Shown here piece after piece: positions 4,895 through 11,111 of a stretch of 12,053 nt of DNA. The stretch covers positions 1 to 12,053 of the forward strand of contig CAYMBX010000032.1 in assembly GCA_964388785.1 (NCBI GenBank), in the 5' to 3' direction. The notes under the pieces were generated by a model. The model searched no databases and was not told where the DNA came from. It saw only the letters and a list, made by a program, of their open reading frames with translations. The translations under genes and the position numbers were made by a program. The DNA is from VGKU01 sp964388785 (GTDB taxonomy: Bacteria; Patescibacteriota; Patescibacteriia; UBA9934; GWF2-40-263). Within the stretch, counting starts at the first letter, position 1; every line of letters begins with the position of its first letter.

Positions 4895-5525
4895 ACGTGG
4901 AATTTGAGCTGTTTTTTTCTGTCATCCCGAGCGCAAGCGAGGGATCTCCAGAGGTTGGCAAAAGCTGTTCCGTAATAAGTGTTTGCAATTTTTTCAGCGC
5001 GCGATGGATATGCGATTTGACCGTTCCTTCTTTCATATTCAGTGCGGAAGCGATTTCGGGGATGGTCATTTTTGAAAAAAATCGCAGGGTTAAAATATTG
5101 TGTTGCTTTTGATTAAGTTGTTTCATACTTCGACGCAACAAGGCGATTTTATCTTCCAATTCTTGTGCATCTTCTCCCATTTGATAGGCGAGATCCGGTT
5201 GAAAATCATCATGACCGACGATTTCCGGCGCTTCCTCAATGGTCAGCTCGAACATTTTTGCGCGCTGTCGGTAATAATTTCCGATTTGCGCGACCGCGAT
5301 GGCAAACAGCCATGACTTAAATGTTGCCCCTTTTTTCGGACGATATCGATGCAGATTCTTCAGTGCCTGAAAAAACGTTTCACTTGTGAGGTCTTTTGCG
5401 AGTTCGGCATTGCCCGTTCGACTGTACATAAACCCGAAAACGGGCTGGTAATACGCGTCGTATAACCGCCCGAATGCTTCCGGGTCATGTTGGGCATCCG
5501 CGACCTCCTTTTGTGTTATGTCCAT
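4872..5525 (-). CDS. ECF-type RNA polymerase sigma factor
   Basis: A 217-aa group 4 sigma factor directing RNA polymerase to a special promoter set. Region 2 spans about residues 14-90 (AFGRLYDAYYQPVFGFM...DLTSETFFQALKNL...FKSWLFAIAVAQIGNYYR), with the helix pattern of promoter -10 recognition. Region 4 spans about 135-188 (LNQKQHNILTLRFFSKMTIPEIASALNMKEGTVKSHIHRALKKL), a helix-turn-helix for the -35 element. The last 29 residues (LPTSGDPSLALGMTEK...) lie beyond region 4 and are partly encoded by a palindromic repeat element at 4919-4949. The ATG at 5525 is preferred over one at 5585 because family homology begins at once and AAGG lies upstream. The longer form would start before the putative promoter. 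Followed by an overlapping putative anti-sigma gene. Confidence 0.9.
   Translation of the reverse strand: MDITQKEVADAQHDPEAFGRLYDAYYQPVFGFMYSRTGNAELAKDLTSETFFQALKNLHRYRPKKGATFKSWLFAIAVAQIGNYYRQRAKMFELTIEEAPEIVGHDDFQPDLAYQMGEDAQELEDKIALLRRSMKQLNQKQHNILTLRFFSKMTIPEIASALNMKEGTVKSHIHRALKKLQTLITEQLLPTSGDPSLALGMTEKNSSNSTYALSLKN
4919..4949. repeat. REP-like palindromic element inside the sigma gene 3' end
   Basis: The core at 4924-4945 folds as ATCCC/GGGAT, tandem G-A/A-G mismatches, GC/GC and a GCAA (GNRA-type) loop. The sequence, beginning GTCATCCCGAGCG and ending GAGGGATCT, matches a type of short dispersed intergenic repeat that I recall seeing in many unrelated bacterial genomes. Only one copy occurs in this window, so repeat status is from memory rather than shown here. 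Confidence 0.6.
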
Positions 5526-5549
5526 ATTGTTCGACCTTGCACTGAGTAT

Positions 5550-5576
5550 ATTGTAACTATAGATCAATCGTTGCAA
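5550..5576 (-). promoter_or_regulatory. Possible promoter of the ECF sigma gene
   Basis: Minus-strand TACAAT (5555-5550, 5 of 6) with TTGCAA (5576-5571) 15 bases upstream, a short spacer. The sequence TGCAAC here also resembles an ECF-type -35 core, which would allow autoregulation, but no clear ECF -10 was recognised. Weak evidence. Confidence 0.35.
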
Positions 5577-5612
5577 GCAAGCCAAGAGGCACTTTGGAGC
5601 TTAAATCGTGGT

Positions 5613-5640
5613 AAATAAAAACCGACCGCAAAAAGTCGGT
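5613..5640 (-). terminator. Intrinsic terminator of the gene at 5640-6158
   Basis: Minus-strand stem ACCGAC/GTCGGT (5640-5635 with 5626-5621), 8-nt loop, followed by TTTTTATTTA (5621-5612). The TGA stop codon overlaps the first base of the stem. Confidence 0.85.
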
Positions 5641-6158
5641 CAGTAGAGGTCGTCGGCGGTACGGGACGGATTGTGTGCTTGCTCTGGCGCCGCGCTCATG
5701 AGTAGAAGCAGCGCGTGACGATCAATGAGATCGGCCATCGCCAGGTCGCCGTCTTGTCGGGCCGCGCTGGCAATCACGCCGAGCGTTTCGATAATTCCCA
5801 CCGCATCCATGCCGGCGCGTTGAAGCAGACGAATCCCCTCGTCCAGCACGTCGTGTGGCGGGATCGGGAGAAGCCCGTCCGCGATGATGAGTGCGCGCTC
5901 GTCGTTGTATGCCCGGCCCACACTAGCGAGCAGATAGATCTCGCCAAGTGTACGATCGTCGAAGCCGTGGTTCGGCTGACATGCCGCCTTCCGCGCAGGG
6001 ACGCTCGGTTGAGAGACTGCGTCCTGGGCCGGCTCGCGCTCGGGCACGACGACCACGATCGTTTCGGGTTGAGCCATGTGGCGACCGCGATACTCCCAGT
6101 AGAGAATCGACGCCGCCGCCGTGATCCCCACAACCGCGGGCCAAAACTTGCTGTTCAT
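5640..6158 (-). CDS. Membrane-anchored or secreted hypothetical protein
   Basis: A 172-aa protein starting with a short positively charged segment and a hydrophobic stretch (about residues 5-21, FWPAVVGITAAASILYW), then YRGRH, consistent with an uncleaved anchor or signal sequence. A Pro/Glu/Ala-rich linker (about 30-60) leads to a helical domain (about 70-160: LGEIYLLASVGRAYNDERALIIADGLL, IRLLQRAGMDAVGIIETLGVIASAARQDGDLAMADLI) that resembles tandem helical repeats, though no repeat family can be named. No catalytic motif is seen. Start: ATG 6158 with AAGGAGGAA nine bases upstream, flanked by CTCTC and GAGAG that could pair around the ribosome site. Two 60-base blocks counted by hand gave 60-65% GC, against about 41% in blocks of the neighbouring rpoD. 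Own promoter and terminator. Confidence 0.75.
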   Translation of the reverse strand: MNSKFWPAVVGITAAASILYWEYRGRHMAQPETIVVVVPEREPAQDAVSQPSVPARKAACQPNHGFDDRTLGEIYLLASVGRAYNDERALIIADGLLPIPPHDVLDEGIRLLQRAGMDAVGIIETLGVIASAARQDGDLAMADLIDRHALLLLMSAAPEQAHNPSRTADDLY

Positions 6159-6191
6159 CTCTCTATTCCTCCTTCGTGAGAGAGCACATAA

Positions 6192-6218
6192 ATTATCTCA
6201 TAAAACTCTTTGTGTCAA
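6192..6218 (-). promoter_or_regulatory. Promoter of the gene at 5640-6158
   Basis: Minus-strand consensus -35 TTGACA (6218-6213), then GATAAT (6197-6192, 5 of 6) after 15 bases, or TAATTT after 17. The -35 sits three bases beyond the U-tract of the rpoD terminator. Confidence 0.6.
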
Positions 6219-6220
6219 TA

Positions 6221-6247
6221 CAAAAACCGCCCCCTCTCGGGAACGGT
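6221..6247 (-). terminator. Intrinsic terminator of rpoD
   Basis: Minus-strand stem ACCGTTCCC (6247-6239) with GGGGGCGGT (6234-6226): nine pairs including two G-U, GAGA loop, followed by TTTTT (6226-6222). It starts 16 bases after the rpoD stop. Confidence 0.9.
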
Positions 6248-6262
6248 CTTTTCTTCTCTCTT

Positions 6263-7495
6263 CTAATAATCTCTCAATTTTTCAATCAACGGACTTGCCT
6301 GAATCTTCTCAAGCGCCTTGGCTTCAATTTGTCGAATACGCTCACGAGTAACATCAAACTCTCGACCGACTTCTTCCAGTGTGTGTGACACTCCATCTGT
6401 GAGTCCAAACCGCATTTCAAGAATTTTCTGTTCGCGCGGCGTCAGACCATCCATCGCAATCTGCACATAATCGCGCAAGAGCTCGCGGGCAGCCTGCCGA
6501 TCCGGAGAAATCGTCTTGGTGTCTTCCAAAAAGTCTTCGAGCTTGGAATCCTCATCATCATCTCCCACCGATGTCTCGAGCGAAACCGTATCTTGTGAAA
6601 TTTTTCGGATATGCCGAACCTTCGCAACTGTCTCTCCCATTTCCGCCGCGATTTCTTCCGGCAATGGTTCACGTCCCAAATCCTGGATCAACTGCCGTTC
6701 GATCTGCTGGAACCGGTTGATCGTCTCCACCATGTGCACGGGAATGCGAATAGTACGCGACTGGTCGGCGAGCGCACGTGTGATCGCTTGACGGATCCAC
6801 CACGTTGCATATGTCGAAAATTTATAGCCTTTTCGATACTCAAATTTTTTAACCGCCCGGAACAACCCGATATTTCCTTCTTGAATCAAATCCAAGAGTG
6901 ACATTTGTTTTCCGACAAATTTTTTGGCGATCGAAACCACCAATCGCAAGTTCGCCTCAATCAAACGGCGCTCCGCCTCTTTTTCATTGCGCTCTTTCCG
7001 TTTTGCGAGGCCGATTTCCTGTTCGCTCGTCAACAATGGAATCTTTCCAATCTCACGCAAATACATTTGGATGGAATCTTGCGTGAGTTCTGGTATCACC
7101 ACCCCTTTTTGTTTTTCATGCGTCAATCGAATCTTGTCGTACACTTCATCACGATCAGTCTGACGCCCTAAAATTCCTTCTTTTAATTCAATAAAATGCA
7201 CGCCCACGCGATCCATCCGCTCCAAAAACTCCTCGAACAAATCCACATAATCCTCCACTTCCGCAAACGTAAACAATATTTCGTTTTCCGTGATATACCC
7301 GCGCTGCTTTCCCTTTTCGATCAGATGATTGAGTGTCTGCTCGGAAGGCGGCTCGGTTTTTTTATAGCGAACGGTTGTCTTCGCCGCGAGGGTTGCTTTT
7401 CCTATTGTTTTCTTTTTACCCAGTTGCTTTTTTGCTGAGGTTTTTTTCGCCGGACTCTTTTTCGTCGTTTTCTTCACGAATTTTTTTTGTGCCAT
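6263..7495 (-). CDS. rpoD: Housekeeping RNA polymerase sigma factor RpoD
   Basis: A 410-aa primary sigma factor. Regions in order (numbered from ATG 7495): lysine-rich tail 1-48; region 1.1 about 50-105 (LNHLIEKGKQRGYITENEI...FEEFLERM); region 1.2 about 135-165 (DSIQMYLREIGKIPLLTSEQEIGLAKR); region 2 about 172-245 (ANLRLVVSIAKKFVGKQMSLLDLIQEGNIGLFRAVKKF, then YKFSTYATWWIRQAITRALADQSRTIRIPVHM, the -10 recognition and melting helix); region 3 about 250-325 (LGREPLPEEIAAEMGETVAKV); region 4 about 345-405 (LTPREQKILEMRFGLTDG...HTLEEVGREFDVTRERIRQIEAKAL), the -35 recognition helix-turn-helix. All segments needed for consensus promoters are intact, matching the TTGACA/TATAAT boxes nearby. An upstream in-frame GTG (7513) would add six residues; neither start has an SD. 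It lies 40 bases after dnaG and is probably co-transcribed with it. Confidence 0.98.
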   Translation of the reverse strand: MAQKKFVKKTTKKSPAKKTSAKKQLGKKKTIGKATLAAKTTVRYKKTEPPSEQTLNHLIEKGKQRGYITENEILFTFAEVEDYVDLFEEFLERMDRVGVHFIELKEGILGRQTDRDEVYDKIRLTHEKQKGVVIPELTQDSIQMYLREIGKIPLLTSEQEIGLAKRKERNEKEAERRLIEANLRLVVSIAKKFVGKQMSLLDLIQEGNIGLFRAVKKFEYRKGYKFSTYATWWIRQAITRALADQSRTIRIPVHMVETINRFQQIERQLIQDLGREPLPEEIAAEMGETVAKVRHIRKISQDTVSLETSVGDDDEDSKLEDFLEDTKTISPDRQAARELLRDYVQIAMDGLTPREQKILEMRFGLTDGVSHTLEEVGREFDVTRERIRQIEAKALEKIQASPLIEKLRDY

Positions 7496-7535
7496 ACAAA
7501 TAAACCGTCCCACCGCATGCGCGCGTGAGAAAGTT

Positions 7536-9338
7536 TTATGAACGATTATTTAATTGCTGCATCAGCCGCTGCACGGCTTCGCGATCGCCGGCAGTCTCCG
7601 CTTGGCGGATCTGTCGGGCGAGTTCTTTTCGTGCTTGTTGTGAAAACTCACGCTCAATGAGATCACACAAGCTGTTCATTTGTTGTTGCACCTCATGTTC
7701 CGACAGTTGGGCGAATGTCTTTTCCGCGAGAAGGGATGTTTCGTGCAGAAGACGCAGAAGGTCTTCGCGCGTTTCGCGTTCGAATTCGTCTCGGAGTCGG
7801 GGAAAAAATGATTGGTCAGGCGCAGTTCTTGCGGAATCATAGAGGATTTTGGCACGATTGTAAAGCTCGAAGAGAGATTCACCGGGAATTGAACGTGCCA
7901 CCAACCCCTCCACCACCCCGACATACCGACTGGGTTGATTGATCATCAAGCCGATAAGCAGCTGCCATGCCTGCTGCTTTTTGCTGAGTTTTGGCTTATC
8001 TTTCGTTACGTGTATAGGAGATTTAGCCTCAATCGGATCTGTTGGACGGGCAACGGATGCCCGCAAACGCTCTGTATCCACTCCGAGCAAATCCGACACG
8101 ACAGCGATCCAATGTTCTTGCTCCACCACATCCCGAATCTCCCCAAGGGCGGGAAGAAGCTCTCCTGAAACAAAACGCTTATCATCAACATTGTTGAGGT
8201 CTTTTCCTTCGGTGACGCGTGCGATTAAAAATTCCATAATCGGCACGGATTTGGAAACAAGTGCTTTCCATTGTTGTGCGTTATGTTGAACCAGTTCATC
8301 GGGATCTTTCGCGTCCGGTGGCAAAATCAGGGCACGCACGTCAAATCCTAGGTTGCGTGCCAAACTGATCCCCCGCTTGGCCGCATGAAGACCCGCCGCA
8401 TCTTGATCAAAGGAAAAAATGAGGGTCTTCGTATAACGGGCGAGTAAGCGAAGTTGCGCCTCGGTCAATGCCGTACCGGAACTTGCCACGACATGTTCCA
8501 CGCCTGCTTTGTGTGATGCAACGACATCAAGATTCCCTTCGACAATAATCACGGATTTGTATTCTTTGATCGCCCGCTTGGCAACATCCAACCCAAACAC
8601 GAGTTCGCCTTTATGATACACGGGCGTTTCGGGAGAATTCATGTACTTGGGGGAGGAGGTTGGAGAAGTTGAGGAAGCTGAAGACGTTGGAAGAACACGA
8701 CCGGTAAAGCCGACCGTATTGCCGTGCTGATCCCGCAAAGGAATCATGAGCCGTTCACGGAATCGGTCGATCACACCGGATCCGGACTGTCTTTTTTGCC
8801 CGAGTCCGGCTGTAACAATTTCCGATTCACGATACCCGCGCTTGAGCAGAAACTGAGAGAGAACGTCCCAACCGGAGGGTGCAAATCCGAGCCCAAACCG
8901 TTCGATCAGTTCGGGAGGAATCCCCCGTTCGCGAACGTACCGCCTGACATGCTCGGCACCCGAAGATTCCGTCAGCACTTTTTGATAATATTTTGCCGCG
9001 AGATCGTTGATCGCCAACATGCGCTGTTTCACATTGCTTTCCGGGGTGGAGAGACGGCGCACTTCCACACCGACTTTTTGTCCCAAATGCATCAGTGCCT
9101 CGGGAAAATCCATCCCCTCCATTTTCATGACAAAACTGAAGCAGTCCCCTCCCTCGCTACAACCAAAACAATGCCAAATTTGCCGGTCGCTCGAGACGTG
9201 GAATGAGGGGGATTTTTCAGAATGAAAAGGACACACAGCTTTGAAACCGTGTGTGCCGGCCGGCTTGAGCGGCAGATATTCACCGATCAATTCGACAATA
9301 TCGATCTTCTGTTTGATTTCATCCTTCGGGTCGAGCAT
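7536..9338 (-). CDS. dnaG: DNA primase DnaG
   Basis: A 600-aa primase that makes RNA primers at the replication fork. N-terminal CHC2 zinc domain: C36, H39, C57, C60 (CPFH...CFGC). Catalytic core from about 110 with RFRERLMIPLRD and GFTGRVL. Toprim fold: VEGNLDVV with the conserved Glu267 and FSFDQDAAG with Asp311/Asp313 for metal. The C-terminal third (about 440-600) is helical and should be the DnaB-helicase interaction domain. Between GFTGRVL and PKYMNSPE, where the family has a few residues, there is a Ser/Thr/Pro stretch of about 13 residues (217-229), coded by an imperfect short repeat near 8650-8690. The ATG at 9338 has only GGGG upstream as a possible ribosome site. It lies 15 bases after the exchanger gene and 40 before rpoD: a macromolecular-synthesis type operon without rpsU. 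Confidence 0.98.
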   Translation of the reverse strand: MLDPKDEIKQKIDIVELIGEYLPLKPAGTHGFKAVCPFHSEKSPSFHVSSDRQIWHCFGCSEGGDCFSFVMKMEGMDFPEALMHLGQKVGVEVRRLSTPESNVKQRMLAINDLAAKYYQKVLTESSGAEHVRRYVRERGIPPELIERFGLGFAPSGWDVLSQFLLKRGYRESEIVTAGLGQKRQSGSGVIDRFRERLMIPLRDQHGNTVGFTGRVLPTSSASSTSPTSSPKYMNSPETPVYHKGELVFGLDVAKRAIKEYKSVIIVEGNLDVVASHKAGVEHVVASSGTALTEAQLRLLARYTKTLIFSFDQDAAGLHAAKRGISLARNLGFDVRALILPPDAKDPDELVQHNAQQWKALVSKSVPIMEFLIARVTEGKDLNNVDDKRFVSGELLPALGEIRDVVEQEHWIAVVSDLLGVDTERLRASVARPTDPIEAKSPIHVTKDKPKLSKKQQAWQLLIGLMINQPSRYVGVVEGLVARSIPGESLFELYNRAKILYDSARTAPDQSFFPRLRDEFERETREDLLRLLHETSLLAEKTFAQLSEHEVQQQMNSLCDLIEREFSQQARKELARQIRQAETAGDREAVQRLMQQLNNRS

Positions 9339-9353
9339 GACCCCACATTAGCA

Positions 9354-10310
9354 TTAGCCCCGAATCACTGCAAAAGCCATGAACCCCAAATACAGGCAGA
9401 CAAATATCACACCCGACCATCGTTCGACCACATGAATCTTCCCAACAAACAGTGTGAAAAAGAGCAGCAACGTTGCAACGACAACCGCAAACGCATCAAG
9501 GAGATTCGCATCCCCAAACGGCAGCGGCCGCAAGATCGCCGTCGTACCTAAAACAAAAAAGATGTTAAGGATATTCGAACCAACTACGTTACCAATCGCG
9601 ATATCCGTGTGCCCTTTGCGAGCAGCCGTAATGCTTGTGACCAATTCAGGAAGCGAAGTACCGAGCGCAACGATGGTCAATCCAATCAAGTTTGCACTCA
9701 CTCCGAATAAAAGCGCGACCTGTGTGGAACCGTCCACTACAAGCTTTCCACCAATCCCGAGCGCCGCGAGGCCACCCACAATGAACAGAAACGATTTCCA
9801 ATTCGCAAATTGTTCGATGTGCTCCTCTGGCTGTTCACCATTGTGGCGAATGCCAAACGTATACACCAAAAAGATACAGAATACGGCGAGCAGCGCAATC
9901 CCATCGATACGTCCGAGCTGATTGACAACCGCCCCATCAAAAAGAATATCGCTCCCAAAAATTAATACGAGCAATGCGGCAAGCAGTGAAAAAGGAATTT
10001 CTTTCCAAATCGTACTGCTTTGAAGTGTGAGTGGCGCAAAAATTGCTGAAACGCCCAAAATAAGCAAGATGTTGGCAAGGTTGCTTCCAAGAACGTTCCC
10101 GACGGCGATATCCGTTGTCCCTTTGACTGCGGCCGTAATATTCACAAACAACTCAGGAGCGGACGTCCCGAAAGCAACAACGGTAAGCCCAACAAGGAGT
10201 GCGGGGATGCCAAACTTGCGTGCAAGCGAAGACGAACCGGAAATCAGATAGTCCGCACCTTTGATTAAAAGAAAAAAACCGCCGACGATCATCAAGATGT
10301 TTGTCAACAT
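9354..10310 (-). CDS. Calcium/sodium antiporter (CaCA family, YrbG-like)
   Basis: A 318-aa polytopic membrane protein of the Ca2+/cation antiporter superfamily, which exchanges Ca2+ for Na+ or H+ across the inner membrane. It has the two inverted repeats typical of the family: VGLTVVAFGTSAPELFVNITAAVKGTTDIAVGNVLGSNLANILLILG (about 40-87) and IGLTIVALGTSLPELVTSITAARKGHTDIAIGNVVGSNILNIFFVLG (about 209-255). Each carries the GTSxPE ion-binding segment (Glu53 and its partner in the second half). About ten membrane segments; full family length. The ATG at 10310 has no SD; the TATAAT box is only ten bases upstream, so the mRNA should be almost leaderless. First gene of the probable antiporter-dnaG-rpoD unit. 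The ion cannot be fixed from sequence alone. Confidence 0.93.
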   Translation of the reverse strand: MLTNILMIVGGFFLLIKGADYLISGSSSLARKFGIPALLVGLTVVAFGTSAPELFVNITAAVKGTTDIAVGNVLGSNLANILLILGVSAIFAPLTLQSSTIWKEIPFSLLAALLVLIFGSDILFDGAVVNQLGRIDGIALLAVFCIFLVYTFGIRHNGEQPEEHIEQFANWKSFLFIVGGLAALGIGGKLVVDGSTQVALLFGVSANLIGLTIVALGTSLPELVTSITAARKGHTDIAIGNVVGSNILNIFFVLGTTAILRPLPFGDANLLDAFAVVVATLLLFFTLFVGKIHVVERWSGVIFVCLYLGFMAFAVIRG

Positions 10311-10329
10311 AGTGACGAAATTATATCAT
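10301..10329 (+). promoter_or_regulatory. Promoter of the DUF389 gene
   Basis: TTGTCA (10301-10306, 5 of 6), 17-base spacer, TATCAT (10324-10329, 5 of 6). The predicted start, about 10336, is three bases before the ATG at 10339. The -35 box lies within the first codons of the divergent antiporter gene. Confidence 0.7.
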
Positions 10330-10348
10330 TGTCCGCGTATGGCCACAA
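10320..10348 (-). promoter_or_regulatory. Promoter of the antiporter-dnaG-rpoD unit
   Basis: Minus-strand perfect TATAAT (10325-10320) with an extended TGA before it, 17-base spacer, and TTGTGG (10348-10343) as a weak -35. The predicted start is about two bases before the ATG at 10310. The -10 box overlaps by two bases the -10 of the divergent DUF389 promoter, and the -35 lies in DUF389 codons. Confidence 0.78.
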
Positions 10349-11070
10349 CGCTTTTCAGTTCGCTGACCGAACAAGACAAAAACGAATCGATCAAACGGTT
10401 GATCGATGAAAGTACCCCGCGTGACGATTTCTTTCTCATGACCGTGCTCGCTGTCCTTATGGCTACACTCGGACTTCTGCTAAATAACACAGCCGTAATC
10501 ATCGGCAGCATGCTCATCGCCCCGTTGCTTTCGCCAATCCTCAGCCTTTCGCTTGGCGTGGTGATGGCGGATCCGAAACTGATTCTACGATCGGCATATA
10601 CGGTTGGAAAGGCGGTATTATGGTCTATCCCTTTTGCCGCCGTGACAGCACTGCTTTTTCAGTCACAGGCTGGACTGACCGATACGTTGAATAGTGAAAT
10701 CATTTCGCGCACCGACCCTTCTTTCGTGAATATGGTCGTGGCGATCGTTGCCGGCATTGCCGCGTCGTTTGCCATGATCAAACCGCAAATCAACGCAAGT
10801 CTTCCGGGTGTGGCGATCGCCGTGGCACTGATCCCTCCACTCGCCGTCACGGGCATCGGATTGTCTCGGCTGCAGTGGACCATCATGATCGACTCATTTC
10901 TCTTGTTTTTATTGAACCTGCTGGCAATCGTGTTCTCCAGCATGGTTGTATTTTCTCTCATGAATCTGTATGTGAAACGGCGGCTGGCCGATCAAGCCAT
11001 CACAGAAGAAGATACGGAGCTGAAGCGAGAAAAAGAAAAGGCGGAGGTTGACAAACGGGCGATTTTTTAG
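10339..11070 (+). CDS. DUF389 family membrane protein
   Basis: A 243-aa protein of the DUF389 family, polytopic membrane proteins of unknown biochemical role. Family marks: a short charged N-terminal region, then DFFLMTVLAVLMATLGLLLNNTAVIIGSMLIAPLLSPILSLSLG (about 31-75), ASFAMIKPQINASLPGVAIAVALIPPLAVTGIGL (about 152-186) and a last hydrophobic pair near 193-220. It ends in a charged helix (ELKREKEKAEVDKR). About six membrane segments. The ATG at 10339 is chosen because it begins just after the predicted transcription start; the open frame extends to 10261 but that part is antisense to the antiporter's first codons and lies before the promoter. No SD, near-leaderless. The promoter of the next gene is in its last codons. 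Confidence 0.87.
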   Translation: MATTLFSSLTEQDKNESIKRLIDESTPRDDFFLMTVLAVLMATLGLLLNNTAVIIGSMLIAPLLSPILSLSLGVVMADPKLILRSAYTVGKAVLWSIPFAAVTALLFQSQAGLTDTLNSEIISRTDPSFVNMVVAIVAGIAASFAMIKPQINASLPGVAIAVALIPPLAVTGIGLSRLQWTIMIDSFLLFLLNLLAIVFSSMVVFSLMNLYVKRRLADQAITEEDTELKREKEKAEVDKRAIF

Positions 11071-11076
11071 TAGAAC
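11048..11076 (+). promoter_or_regulatory. Promoter of the GGDEF protein gene
   Basis: A consensus TTGACA (11048-11053) inside the DUF389 3' end, 17-base spacer, TAGAAC (11071-11076, 4 of 6). The start is predicted near 11083, giving a leader of about 29 nt with AGGAG at 11099-11103. Confidence 0.65.
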
Positions 11077-11111
11077 ACGTGCTCCATCAACCCCAAACAG
11101 GAGTAGACGTG

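Noticed and set aside
8650..8690. A minisatellite or CRISPR-like repeat in dnaG
   Set aside because: Units are short and imperfect, in frame with the primase, without spacers; it is a low-complexity coding insert.
10261..10338. Upstream start for the DUF389 protein
   Set aside because: The extra 26 codons are antisense to the antiporter start and lie before the predicted transcription start; family-like sequence begins after 10339.
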